DNA from: JAIBJN01 sp963802795
GTDB lineage: Bacteria > Actinomycetota > Thermoleophilia > Gaiellales > Gaiellaceae
DNA length: 64,000 nt
Direction of reading: 5' to 3'
NCBI GenBank assembly: GCA_963802795.1
Contig: CAWDJV010000005.1
Coordinates: 620,001-684,000 of the forward strand
Shown piece by piece: positions 17,291 to 24,540 of the stretch. Below the pieces are notes generated by a model, which was given only the letters and a program-made list of their open reading frames with translations, was not told the DNA's origin and did not search any database. Made by a program: the position numbers and the translations under genes. Position 1 is the first letter of the stretch. Each line of letters starts with the position of its first letter.

Positions 17291-18073
17291 CTAGAAGCCC
17301 CGTTCGAAGCGGAGCTCGGTCGTGCCGATGACCACCTCGACGTCGGGCTCCAGCTTCGCGCGATCGACCCGCTTGCCGTCCACCACGACCCCGTTGGTCG
17401 AGCCGAGGTCGACGATCCAGTAGGCGCCGTCCTCGTGTCGCACCTCCGCGTGGCGGCGCGAGACGTTCGGGTCGTCGATCGTCACGTCGCATTCCCGCGA
17501 GCGCCCCACCACGAGCGTCCGGTCGTCGAGCTCGTGCCGCTCTCCACCGAGGACGAGTGCCGGGGGCGTTCGCGCCAGGTCGAGAGCCTCCGCGTCGTCG
17601 GGCGACACAGCCTCGGTCACCGCGGGCTCCGGCCTGTAGATCTTCGTCTCGCCCGGTGAGTCCTGCGGCGTCACGCCCGGCGGGGCCGCCGCCGGCGCCC
17701 GCTCCCGCTGGACCATGCGCGTGGCGATCCCGAACTCGCCGATGCGCAGATCTTCGTCCTCCTCGACCAGCACCCGCGGCGAGGAGAGGAGCGCGTAGCC
17801 CTCACGGCGGGCGTGCTCGGAGAGGTAGTCGGACAGCTCGACGAGCAGCGAGTCCTCGTAGCTCGAGAACTGGTCGCGGTCGCCTGGGCACAGGTACAGC
17901 GTGTACTCGTTCGGCACGTAGACGCGCGAGACCGAGACCGACTTGTGCTCGTCCATCTCCTTGGTGAGCTTCCGCGCCAGCTCGACGGGCTGCACGTGCG
18001 TGCGGAAAGCGCGTCCGAAAACGCCTTCCACGATGGACTCGATCCGGTGCTCGATGCTCCGCAGGACGCTCAT
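17291..18073 (-). CDS. fhaA: FHA-domain protein FhaA with DUF3662 N-terminus
   Basis: 260 aa. The first 125 residues are the DUF3662 (FhaA N-terminal) domain: IEHRIESIVEGVFGRAF, VQPVELARKLTKEMDEHKSV, VPNEYTLYLCPGD. A Pro-rich linker follows, then a C-terminal FHA domain (VVGRSRECDVTIDDPNVSRRH... and VDLGSTNGVVVDG). In mycobacteria FhaA binds phosphorylated MviN and restrains wall synthesis. First gene of the minus-strand cell-wall operon fhaA-fhaB-pstP-rodA-pbpA-pknB-ddl. Confidence 0.93.
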   Translation of the reverse strand: MSVLRSIEHRIESIVEGVFGRAFRTHVQPVELARKLTKEMDEHKSVSVSRVYVPNEYTLYLCPGDRDQFSSYEDSLLVELSDYLSEHARREGYALLSSPRVLVEEDEDLRIGEFGIATRMVQRERAPAAAPPGVTPQDSPGETKIYRPEPAVTEAVSPDDAEALDLARTPPALVLGGERHELDDRTLVVGRSRECDVTIDDPNVSRRHAEVRHEDGAYWIVDLGSTNGVVVDGKRVDRAKLEPDVEVVIGTTELRFERGF

Positions 18074-18103
18074 GGCCGGACACCATTGTGCCCGCCGGGG
18101 ACT

Positions 18104-18188
18104 CTAGTGCCCCTGCAGGTAATGCTGCCCCGCTTCTGCGTCCCGGGGCAGAAGTGTTCGCGCGTACTGCCTGCAGGGCACGTACTAG
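18104..18188. repeat. Palindromic repeat, short copy A (85 bp)
   Basis: Starts and ends with CTAG. Its arms TGCCCCTGCAGG and CCTGCAGGGCA are complementary, and inner arms CTTCTGC and GGGGCAGAAG also pair. Arm sequences match both ends of the 170-bp copies at 21026 and 37051, but the roughly 80-bp conserved core is missing, so this is an internally deleted member. It fills the gap between fhaA and the third kinase, and its right edge supplies that kinase's TAG stop. Confidence 0.75.
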
Positions 18189-19819
18189 GCGTTCGAACGG
18201 GACGTATGGAGGAGCGGAACGGCCAGCAGGCAAGCCGCCAACCAAACGCCCGCCGTTGCCCAGAGCGCCCCGACCGGCGGCCCGCCGGCCGCAAGGGGTG
18301 CGAGGAGGAGCGCAGCGAGGAATCCTGCTCCCCAGGCGGCGATCCCCCAGAGGCCGTGGCGCCGGGCGAGCGGCGCCACGAGGGTGGCGACCGCGAGAAC
18401 CACTGCGGCCGCGAGCACGGTCGGTCGGCTTCCTAGTGTGCCGACCGCGACGTCGAGGGCCGAGCCGGGCCGGTCGGTCCCTGCGAGCCCGCCGTTCCGC
18501 GGCGGAGTTTCGCCCGTGAGGGGTAGCCGGGAGCCGACGACGACCGCCGTCGCCACGGTCGCCGCCGTGGCTGCGAGCGCAATCGCTGCGCGCCGAACCG
18601 GACCGCGGGCGCCGAGAGCCACCACGGCCGCGAGCGGCAGGACATGGATCAGGGCGAACAGCGGTCCCGCGAGGAAGAGGAACCCCGAGCGGGCGTCACG
18701 GGCGAAGAGGGCCAGCCAGGCAAGGGCAACCGCCCCGTAGGCGACGGCGAGGCCGAGTGAGACGTTCCCCAGCGGGAGGACGGGCGCCGCGAGCGCGACG
18801 ACGAGCCCCAGACCCGGGCTCAGGAGTGCCGCGAGCGCGGCAACCGCGCCGAACAGGAGGGGCCAGCCTGCCGGGAAGAACGGAAGCAGGAACGTGCTCC
18901 CGGCCGCGAAGACGGCGGCGAGAACGGCGTGAGGAGCCCGCTCGGAGAGTGTCGCTCGCGACGTGGCCGCCCGGACTCGCTCGCCGCGCGTTGCCCACGC
19001 GGCTCGCAGCTGCTCGGCTGCCTGCCTCGCCCCGGGCCGCTTGCGCGGGTCGCGCGCGAGCATGCGGTCCACCGCCCGGCACAGCTCCCGCGGGAGGTCC
19101 GGCCGGAGCTCGGCGAGCGGCTGGGCGCCCTGCTCGACTCGGCGCGCAGTCTCGAGCGGCGAGACCGCCCAGAACGGATGCCGGCCGACGAGCGCCTCCC
19201 AGAGGAGCACGCCTGCGGACCAGACGTCCGCGGCCCCGGTGGCCTCCTCGCCGGCGAGCCGCTCCGGAGCGATGTACGCAAGTGTTCCGGGCACGTCGCC
19301 GACGGCTGTGAGCGTGTCGGCATGGTCGATCTGGGCAAGTCCGAAATCGAGCAGGCGGATCGCCACCTCTTCGCCCTCTTCGAGCATCACGTTCGCGGGC
19401 TTGACGTCCCGGTGGACGACGCCCTTCCCATGCGCGTGCGCGAGAGCCTCGAGCACCTGCGCGCCTGCCTCGACCGCTGTCCAGTCGTCGAGGGCGCCGC
19501 CGCGCAAGGCCGCGCGGAGCGTGCTGCCCTCGACGAAGGGATAGGCGACGTAGACATGGCGATCGTCCCGGGCGAGCGCGAGTGCGCGGAGGCAGCGAGG
19601 GTGGCGAAGACGGGTGGCAGCCTCGACCTCGCGCTCCGCACGGGCCCCCGGCTTGCCTTCCCGCGGCACGACCTTGAGCGCAACGTCGCGACCGGCGTGT
19701 TCGTCCCGCGCGAGCCAGACGGACCCCGAGCCGCCGCTCCCGAGCGGCCGGAGCGGCCTGAAGCGCCCGAGGACGAGGTGCTTCTCGCTGAACGCGACGG
19801 CCGGCTCCACGCTGGGCAC
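18185..19819 (-). CDS. Ser/Thr protein kinase with multi-spanning membrane C-terminus
   Basis: 544 aa from GTG 19819 (GTG 19810 is an alternative). Kinase domain about residues 18-275: LGSGGSGSVWLA, VALKVV, VVHRDVKPANVML, LLDFGLAQ, YIAPERLAG. Instead of PASTA repeats the C-terminal half (about 295-540) holds eight or more hydrophobic helices rich in Ala/Leu with no extracellular domain of note. This is a rarer kinase type; its membrane part might sense lipid or membrane state, which is inference. Stop codon lies in repeat copy A. Divergent from the next gene across 78 bases. Confidence 0.85.
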   Translation of the reverse strand: MPSVEPAVAFSEKHLVLGRFRPLRPLGSGGSGSVWLARDEHAGRDVALKVVPREGKPGARAEREVEAATRLRHPRCLRALALARDDRHVYVAYPFVEGSTLRAALRGGALDDWTAVEAGAQVLEALAHAHGKGVVHRDVKPANVMLEEGEEVAIRLLDFGLAQIDHADTLTAVGDVPGTLAYIAPERLAGEEATGAADVWSAGVLLWEALVGRHPFWAVSPLETARRVEQGAQPLAELRPDLPRELCRAVDRMLARDPRKRPGARQAAEQLRAAWATRGERVRAATSRATLSERAPHAVLAAVFAAGSTFLLPFFPAGWPLLFGAVAALAALLSPGLGLVVALAAPVLPLGNVSLGLAVAYGAVALAWLALFARDARSGFLFLAGPLFALIHVLPLAAVVALGARGPVRRAAIALAATAATVATAVVVGSRLPLTGETPPRNGGLAGTDRPGSALDVAVGTLGSRPTVLAAAVVLAVATLVAPLARRHGLWGIAAWGAGFLAALLLAPLAAGGPPVGALWATAGVWLAACLLAVPLLHTSRSNA

Positions 19820-19897
19820 TTGGCGCTCCCCCGAGAAAGTCCTGCAAAGTCCGGACCGGCTGGTAGACTCGGCGACTTCCTGACCGCCGAGGGAGAC

Positions 19898-21028
19898 GTG
19901 TTCGATCGCGAGACCGAGAGGCAGAGCGACATCGATTTCGACTTCTTCGACGAGTCGCCCGGCGGCGAATCGTCGGGAGAGGACGGACCGACCGGAAAGC
20001 GGCGGCGCCTGCCCACGCGGCCACCGACGCCGCCCGGCGGGCCGCAGCTCTATCGGCTCGGCGTCCTGATCGCGGCCGCGATCCTGCTCGCGGTGATCCT
20101 CATCCTCGTCGTCAACAGCTGTCGCTCGAACCAGAAGCAGGCCGAGTACGAGGGTTACATCGACGATGTCAACGGCATCGCGTCGGACTCGGCGGCGGTC
20201 GGCCGGCAGCTGAACACGCAGCTCACAACGCCGGGGATCACGCTCGAGGATCTGCGAGGCGACGTCGAGGGCCTCCGCGACCAGCAGGAGCAGATCCTTC
20301 GACAGGCGCAGGAGCTCAGTCCTCCGGGGCCGCTCATCGAGCAGCAGCAGGGGCTGGTGTCGGCGATGCAGTTCCGCGTCAACGGGCTGGACGGAATCGT
20401 GGCAGCGCTTCAGCAGGTCGCCCAGACGAGCGACGCAGAGGAGTCTGGCGCCCTCCTCGCTACGCAGGCGCAGCGCCTGGTGGCCAGCGACGTGGTCTAC
20501 GAGGACGGTTTCAAAGCATCGACCCAGGACGTGCTCCGCGACCAGGACGTCACGGACGTTCCGGTGCCGGACTCCAAGTTCGTGCAGAACCCGGAGCTCG
20601 GCAGCCCGTCCCACTGGACGCTCGCCGTCGAGCGGCTGACGCAGGGCCCGCAGGCCGGCGGGCTCCACGGCAACGGGATCGAAGGTGTTCGCGTGCAGCC
20701 GGGCGGTCAGCAGCTGTCGCCGACCGAGGACAACACCATCGAGGTCAGCGATGAGCTCGCCTTGCAGGTGCGCATCCAGAACTCCGGCGACAGCCAGGAG
20801 ACCCAGGTGCTCGTAACCCTCGTGATCCAGCAGGATCCGGTCATCCGCAAGGAGCAGACGGTCGAGTCGATCGACCCGGGTGACACCAAGACCGTCACGT
20901 TCCGGAACTTCGGCAGCCTGTCGTTCTCGACGCAGACGACGCTCAGGGTCAACGTCGACCCCGTCCCGGGCGAGGAGAACACGAACAACAACACCGCGCA
21001 GTACCCGGTCATCTTCACGCTCGGGTAG
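19898..21028 (+). CDS. Membrane-anchored protein with coiled coil and CARDB-like domain
   Basis: 376 aa from GTG 19898, preceded by GAGGGAG. Residues 1-50 are acidic then basic and cytoplasmic (RQSDIDFDFFDESPGGE, GKRRRLPTRPP). One membrane helix follows (LGVLIAAAILLAVILILVV). The outside part has a Gln-rich helical region (about 90-190, LRGDVEGLRDQQEQILRQAQ) and a C-terminal β-sandwich of CARDB type: ELALQVRIQNSGDSQET, then IDPGDTKTVTF and GEENTNNNTAQYPVIF. Function unknown; position beside three kinases suggests an envelope role and possible phosphorylation of the acidic tail. The stop overlaps repeat copy B. Confidence 0.75.
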   Translation: MFDRETERQSDIDFDFFDESPGGESSGEDGPTGKRRRLPTRPPTPPGGPQLYRLGVLIAAAILLAVILILVVNSCRSNQKQAEYEGYIDDVNGIASDSAAVGRQLNTQLTTPGITLEDLRGDVEGLRDQQEQILRQAQELSPPGPLIEQQQGLVSAMQFRVNGLDGIVAALQQVAQTSDAEESGALLATQAQRLVASDVVYEDGFKASTQDVLRDQDVTDVPVPDSKFVQNPELGSPSHWTLAVERLTQGPQAGGLHGNGIEGVRVQPGGQQLSPTEDNTIEVSDELALQVRIQNSGDSQETQVLVTLVIQQDPVIRKEQTVESIDPGDTKTVTFRNFGSLSFSTQTTLRVNVDPVPGEENTNNNTAQYPVIFTLG

Positions 21029-21194
21029 GTGCCCCGTCGGGCGGTACAGCCATCACTTCTGCCCCGCGATCACGCGGCGCCTGAGCCCACCCTCGCCCTT
21101 ACCAAGGCCTCCAGCCTTGGCTGCGGACGAGTACGGACTCAGGCTTGGTGCTCGCGACGCAGAAGCGGGGCAGCACCACCCGACGGGGCACTAG
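21026..21194. repeat. Palindromic repeat, full copy B (169 bp)
   Basis: Terminal arms GTGCCCCGTCGGG and CCCGACGGGGCAC are perfectly complementary over 13 bases. Nested inside are CTTCTGCCCCGC against GCGGGGCAG, GCCTGAG against CTCAGGC, and a central hairpin CCAAGGC/GCCTTGG. Positions 21059-21101 are identical to 37083-37125 of copy C. The first bases carry the TAG stop of the upstream gene, and the right edge touches a possible -10 box (TATACG/TACGCT) of the DUF4446 gene. Confidence 0.85.
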
Positions 21195-21211
21195 CTATAC
21201 GCTAGAGACCG

Positions 21212-21694
21212 ATGTCGGACCTCTCCGACGCTGCTCCCTGGATCGCTCTCGGCGCCGCGGCGGCGGCGGTCTTGGCGCTCGCGCTCTCACTCGCCTTCTA
21301 CCTGAAGCTGCGGGCCGTCCGGAAGGCCCAGCGCATCCTGCTCGGGACGGGCCCTGACGATCTGGTCAACTTCGCCGTCTCGCTCCAGACCCGGATGGAC
21401 GACCTCCACCGAGCGGTCGACGAGGTCGGCGCCGGGCTCGCCAGGATCGACAGGCGCGTGGACGGCTGCGTCTCGCACACGGCGCTCGTCCGCTACGACG
21501 CCTACGAGGACGCCGGGGGCCATCAGTCCGCGTCGCTCGCCTTTCTCGACGCGGTCCGGTCGGGAGTGGTCATGAGTGCGATTCAGGGGCGGGACTATGC
21601 CCGCATCTACGTGAAGCAGCTCGACCGGGGTCGCGCTCCCGTGGCGCTCTCGCCGGAAGAGCAGGAAGCCGTCGACCGGGCGATGGCGCAGTAG
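21212..21694 (+). CDS. DUF4446 family membrane-anchored protein
   Basis: 160 aa. One N-terminal helix (WIALGAAAAAVLALALSLAFYLKL) then a soluble coiled region (LQTRMDDLHRAVDEVGAGL) and the DUF4446 core HTALVRYDAYEDAGGHQSASLAFLDA with GVVMSAIQGRDYARIYVK. The family occurs in Firmicutes and Actinobacteria without an assigned function. Begins just after repeat copy B and runs into the acetyltransferase gene 11 bases later. Confidence 0.88.
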   Translation: MSDLSDAAPWIALGAAAAAVLALALSLAFYLKLRAVRKAQRILLGTGPDDLVNFAVSLQTRMDDLHRAVDEVGAGLARIDRRVDGCVSHTALVRYDAYEDAGGHQSASLAFLDAVRSGVVMSAIQGRDYARIYVKQLDRGRAPVALSPEEQEAVDRAMAQ

Positions 21695-21705
21695 GCCGAG
21701 TCCGC

Positions 21706-22113
21706 ATGACGTACCGGAAAGCCGAGATCCGACCCCTGCAGATGGAGGACGAGCCGCTCCTCTTCGGCCTCGCGCGCCTCGATCGCGGCGCGGACGAGCG
21801 CACGCTGTCCATCCTCGAGCGGGAGACAGTGTTCGTGGCCGAGGTCGAGGGCGACCCGGCCGGCTACGTCGCGGTCGAGCATGCCGACGACGTTCTGCGG
21901 GTCGATCAGCTCTTCGTCAGTCCGGAGCACGAGGCCGAGGGCGTGGGGCGTCAGCTGCTCGAGTACGCGGAGGGCTACGCGATCTCCGTGGGAGCGCTCG
22001 CGCTCCAGGTCGTCGTCGCGGGGGGCGACAGCCGCGCGCTTGCCTTCTACCGGGACCGAGGGTTCGTCCCGGCCGGCGAGGACCTTCTGGAGCTCGTCCT
22101 TCCTCACCGGTAG
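21706..22113 (+). CDS. GNAT family N-acetyltransferase
   Basis: 135 aa. GNAT fold with the acetyl-CoA pyrophosphate-binding region SPEHEAEGVGRQLLEYAEGYA (R/Q-x-x-G-x-G/A type) and the final β-strand ALAFYRDRGFVPAGEDLLEL. The N-terminus RKAEIRPLQMEDEPLLFGL is the usual β1. Substrate unknown. Downstream of the DUF4446 gene with an 11-base gap; probably one operon. Confidence 0.85.
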   Translation: MTYRKAEIRPLQMEDEPLLFGLARLDRGADERTLSILERETVFVAEVEGDPAGYVAVEHADDVLRVDQLFVSPEHEAEGVGRQLLEYAEGYAISVGALALQVVVAGGDSRALAFYRDRGFVPAGEDLLELVLPHR

Positions 22114-22129
22114 AGACGTCCCCGTGTTC

Positions 22130-22135
22130 TACGAT
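22130..22135 (+). promoter_or_regulatory. Probable -10 box (TACGAT) before the HNH gene
   Basis: TACGAT is eight bases before ATG 22144 in a 30-base gap, again a leaderless-type spacing. No clear -35. Confidence 0.35.
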
Positions 22136-22143
22136 TTGCGGCG

Positions 22144-22644
22144 ATGCAGCAGGTTCTCGTCCTGAACGCGAGCTTCGAGCCGCTGAATGTGTGCACCGTG
22201 AGGCGCGCCCACGTGCTCGTGTTCAAGGGGAAGGCCGAGGTTCTCGAGCAGCTGCAGCAGCCGCTCCGGTCGGCCTCGGACACCTATCCCTGGCCGCACG
22301 TCATCCGCCTGCTCCATTACGTCCGCGTGCCGCGCTCGGTCAAGCGCAAGATCTCGCGCAGGGCGCTGTTCGCCCGCGACGGGCACCGCTGCGTCTACTG
22401 CGGCTCGGCTGGTCGCCTGACGCTCGACCACGTCGTGCCGCGCTCGCGCGGAGGCGACTCCGTCTGGGAGAACGTCGTCACCTCCTGCGCGCCCTGCAAC
22501 CTCCGCAAGGGCAACAGCCTGCCCGAGGAGGCGCAGATGCGGATGCAGGTAACCCCGCGGATGCCGACGCCGGCGCTCTTCGTGACCCTTTCGGCAGCGC
22601 GGATTCCCGACCGCTGGACGCCGTACCTCTCGGCGTTCGCCTAG
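22144..22644 (+). CDS. HNH endonuclease
   Basis: 166 aa. The N-terminus MQQVLVLNASFEPLNVC is the conserved opening of a common actinobacterial HNH family. The nuclease motif is near residues 80-120: CVYCGSAGRLTLDHVVPRSR, then NVVTSCAPCNLRKGN, giving C-x2-C...H...N...C-x2-C with a structural zinc. These proteins are widespread and chromosomal; the biological role is not established (restriction-like or DNA repair). Confidence 0.9.
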   Translation: MQQVLVLNASFEPLNVCTVRRAHVLVFKGKAEVLEQLQQPLRSASDTYPWPHVIRLLHYVRVPRSVKRKISRRALFARDGHRCVYCGSAGRLTLDHVVPRSRGGDSVWENVVTSCAPCNLRKGNSLPEEAQMRMQVTPRMPTPALFVTLSAARIPDRWTPYLSAFA

Positions 22645-22671
22645 CCCTCCCGAGCGAGCTCGCCGCGGCCC

Positions 22672-22700
22672 TGGACGGATCTGGGGCCTGCAGGTATCCT
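22672..22700 (+). promoter_or_regulatory. Putative promoter for the ABC exporter operon
   Basis: TGGACG (22672-22677) and TATCCT (22695-22700) with a 17-base spacer. Gives a leader of about 100 bases before ATG 22811, unusual in this window where leaders are short. Confidence 0.4.
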
Positions 22701-22745
22701 CGTCCGCGGATGCACAGCCAGCGAGTCTGAGACACCAGGTGCCGC

Positions 22746-22775
22746 GGCCCCCCTGCTAGGGGCGCCGACTTTTCG
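22746..22775 (+). terminator. GC-rich hairpin with U-run in the ABC operon leader
   Basis: GGCCCCCCT (22746-22754) pairs with AGGGGCGCC (22758-22766) around GCT, followed by GACTTTTCG. It lies after the predicted promoter, so it could be an attenuator for the exporter genes, or simply end the HNH transcript if the promoter call is wrong. Confidence 0.4.
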
Positions 22776-22810
22776 CCCTGCCGTCGCTCGACTCGTGAAG
22801 GAGCTTGTGC

Positions 22811-23602
22811 ATGACCGCAGTCCACGTCTCGGATCTTCGTAAGGAATTTCTCCGCCGCAACGGGCGCCACCTGCGCCGCGAGCGCGTCGCCGCCCTGCAC
22901 GACGTCTCGTTCACGATCGAGCGGGGCGAGTGCGTCGCGATCCTCGGGCAGAACGGCTCCGGGAAGTCGACGCTCGTGCGGCTCCTCTCGACGCTCCTGC
23001 TCGCCGACGGCGGGAGCGCGACCATCTTCGGGCACGACATCGGGCGCGACTCGCGGGCCGTGCGCCGGCTGGTGAACCGGGTCTCGGTCGAAGCCTCCTT
23101 CTTCAAGAAGATGTCGTCGGCCGAGAACCTCGCCTACTCCGCGCGCTTCTACGGGATGACCCCCGCGCAGACGAGGCCCCGGATTCCCGAGATTCTCGAG
23201 CGTGTCGGCTTCCCGGCAAAGCGCCGAGGCGAGCCGATGGAGAACCTCTCCCGAGGGATGCAGCAGAAGGTAGCGCTCGCGCGCGCCCTCCTCACCGCGC
23301 CGGTCCTGCTCCTGCTCGACGAGCCCACGACCGGGCTCGACCCTCGCTCGCGCCTCGAGGTGCGCGACTTCATCCGCGAGATGCGGGAGACGCACGACGC
23401 AACGGTGCTGCTCTGCACCCACGACCTCGACGAGGCGGAAGCGCTGGCCGATCGCGTCGGGATCCTCGACCGCGGCCGGCTCGTCTGCCTCGCGCCGTCG
23501 GAGGAGCTCAAGCGCGACTACCGCGTGGAGACGCTCCAGGACGTGTTCTTCACCGCGACGGGCCGCGCGCTCGAGGACGAAGAGGAAGGAGGCGACGACT
23601 GA
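22811..23602 (+). CDS. ABC transporter ATP-binding protein (ABC-2 exporter type)
   Basis: 263 aa from ATG 22811, with AAGGAG upstream; an in-frame TTG at 22805 is less likely. Walker A is GQNGSGKST, signature LSRGMQQK, Walker B LLLLDEPTTGLD, and the switch His is in LLCTHDLDEAEALADR. The ATPase belongs to the DRA/CcmA-like group that drives ABC-2 permeases exporting drugs or polysaccharide/lipid. Its TGA overlaps the ATG of the permease gene (TGATG), so the two products are coupled. Substrate unknown. Confidence 0.92.
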   Translation: MTAVHVSDLRKEFLRRNGRHLRRERVAALHDVSFTIERGECVAILGQNGSGKSTLVRLLSTLLLADGGSATIFGHDIGRDSRAVRRLVNRVSVEASFFKKMSSAENLAYSARFYGMTPAQTRPRIPEILERVGFPAKRRGEPMENLSRGMQQKVALARALLTAPVLLLLDEPTTGLDPRSRLEVRDFIREMRETHDATVLLCTHDLDEAEALADRVGILDRGRLVCLAPSEELKRDYRVETLQDVFFTATGRALEDEEEGGDD

Positions 23603-24435
23603 TGAGAGCGGCGGCGCAGGTCTTCCGGGCCGAGCTTGTCGGCCTCGCCGGCGTCGTCGAGCGGAATGCGTACCTGGTTCGGCGCTACGTCTGGTGGGAG
23701 CTCGCGTTCTTCCTCTGGACCGTGGCGAACACGCTCACGATCGTGTTCATCGCCGAAGGAGTGGAGGCGACCGGCGGACAGATCGACGTCGAGCGGGTGA
23801 CGACGGTCCTGCTGATCGGCGCCGTCATGTGGGCCTACCTCGGGATGATCTTCGAGATCCTCACCGAGACGGTCGCCTGGGAGCGGTGGGAGGGCACGAT
23901 CGAGTACACGTTCATGGCCCCGCTCTCGCGCCCGGTCCATCTGGCGGGAATGGGTCTCTTCGCCATCGTCTACGGGCTCCTCCAGTCGACGCTCCTTTTC
24001 ACGGTCGTCGCGTTCTTCTTCGACCTGTCGATGCCGCAGGCGAACTTCGCGGCGGCGCTCGTCGTCCTCGTCGTCGCGTCGATCTCGTTCGTCGGGATCG
24101 GGATGATGACGTCGGTCCTGCCGCTCATCTCGCCGGAGAAGGGGACGCAGCTCGGCTTCATCGCGCAGGGGCTCCTGCTCGTCGTCTCCGGCGTCTACTA
24201 CCCGGTCAGCGTGCTCCCGGAGTGGATGCAGTGGCTCTCGACGATCTCGCCGGCGACCTACGCGCTCGAGGGGACGCGGGACGCGATCCTGGAGGGCGCC
24301 GGTGTCGCCGACCTCTGGGACGAGCTCTGGCCCCTACTCGTGATCGGCGTCGTCTCGATTCCGCTCGGGCTCCACGTCTTCCGGCTCGGCGAGCGTCACG
24401 CAAAGCGGCACGGAAAGCTGAAGCGGTCGGGGTGA
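23602..24435 (+). CDS. ABC-2 type permease
   Basis: 277 aa from ATG 23602. Six predicted helices, the standard ABC-2 layout, e.g. VLLIGAVMWAYLGMIFEIL, LLQSTLLFTVVAFFFDLSM and FIAQGLLLVVSGVYYPVSVLP. The YYPVSVLP-x-W motif before the last helices is typical of this family. Partner of the preceding ATPase. The longer open frame upstream is shadow sequence of the ATPase gene. Confidence 0.9.
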   Translation: MRAAAQVFRAELVGLAGVVERNAYLVRRYVWWELAFFLWTVANTLTIVFIAEGVEATGGQIDVERVTTVLLIGAVMWAYLGMIFEILTETVAWERWEGTIEYTFMAPLSRPVHLAGMGLFAIVYGLLQSTLLFTVVAFFFDLSMPQANFAAALVVLVVASISFVGIGMMTSVLPLISPEKGTQLGFIAQGLLLVVSGVYYPVSVLPEWMQWLSTISPATYALEGTRDAILEGAGVADLWDELWPLLVIGVVSIPLGLHVFRLGERHAKRHGKLKRSG

Positions 24436-24464
24436 TCGAAATCCGCCAGGCTCTCGTGTAGACT
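24436..24464 (+). promoter_or_regulatory. Putative glnA promoter
   Basis: TCGAAA (24436-24441) and TAGACT (24459-24464) with a 17-base spacer. The predicted start is near 24471, six bases before the first leader hairpin. Confidence 0.45.
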
Positions 24465-24470
24465 GAGTCG

Positions 24471-24525
24471 GTCATTCGAGGCGATGCGGCCTCGGGCGGA
24501 CGTCCGCCCGGGGCTGTTTGCATTT
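24471..24525 (+). promoter_or_regulatory. Candidate ANTAR-responsive antitermination leader of glnA
   Basis: Hairpin P1 is CGAGGC/GCCTCG (24477-24482 with 24489-24494) with a six-base loop GATGCG. Hairpin P2 is GGCG/CGCC, extendable to CGGGCG/CGCCCG (24493-24498 with 24505-24510), with a six-base loop GACGTC. A longer alternative pairs GCCTCGGGCG (24489-24498) with CGCCCGGGGC (24505-24514), ten pairs with one G-T, followed by TGTTTGCATTT: a terminator that cannot coexist with P1. Two hexaloop hairpins competing with a terminator is the known layout of ANTAR target RNAs, and an ANTAR regulator gene lies 3.2 kb downstream. Both loops share G-A-Y-G, so the conserved G4 is present but the usual A1 is not. 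Confidence 0.55.
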
Positions 24526-24540
24526 AAAGGGAGGTTCGAA

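Noticed and set aside
18929..19897. Plus-strand extension upstream of the CARDB-like gene (to 18929)
   Set aside because: This part is antisense to the kinase and shows no protein-like pattern; a GTG with ribosome site at 19898 is the better start.
24496..24511. The 16-base perfect palindrome in the glnA leader (GGGCGGACGTCCGCCC) as a DNA operator
   Set aside because: It could be a repressor site, but its overlap with two RNA hairpins and a following T-run makes an RNA switch the simpler reading. Not excluded.
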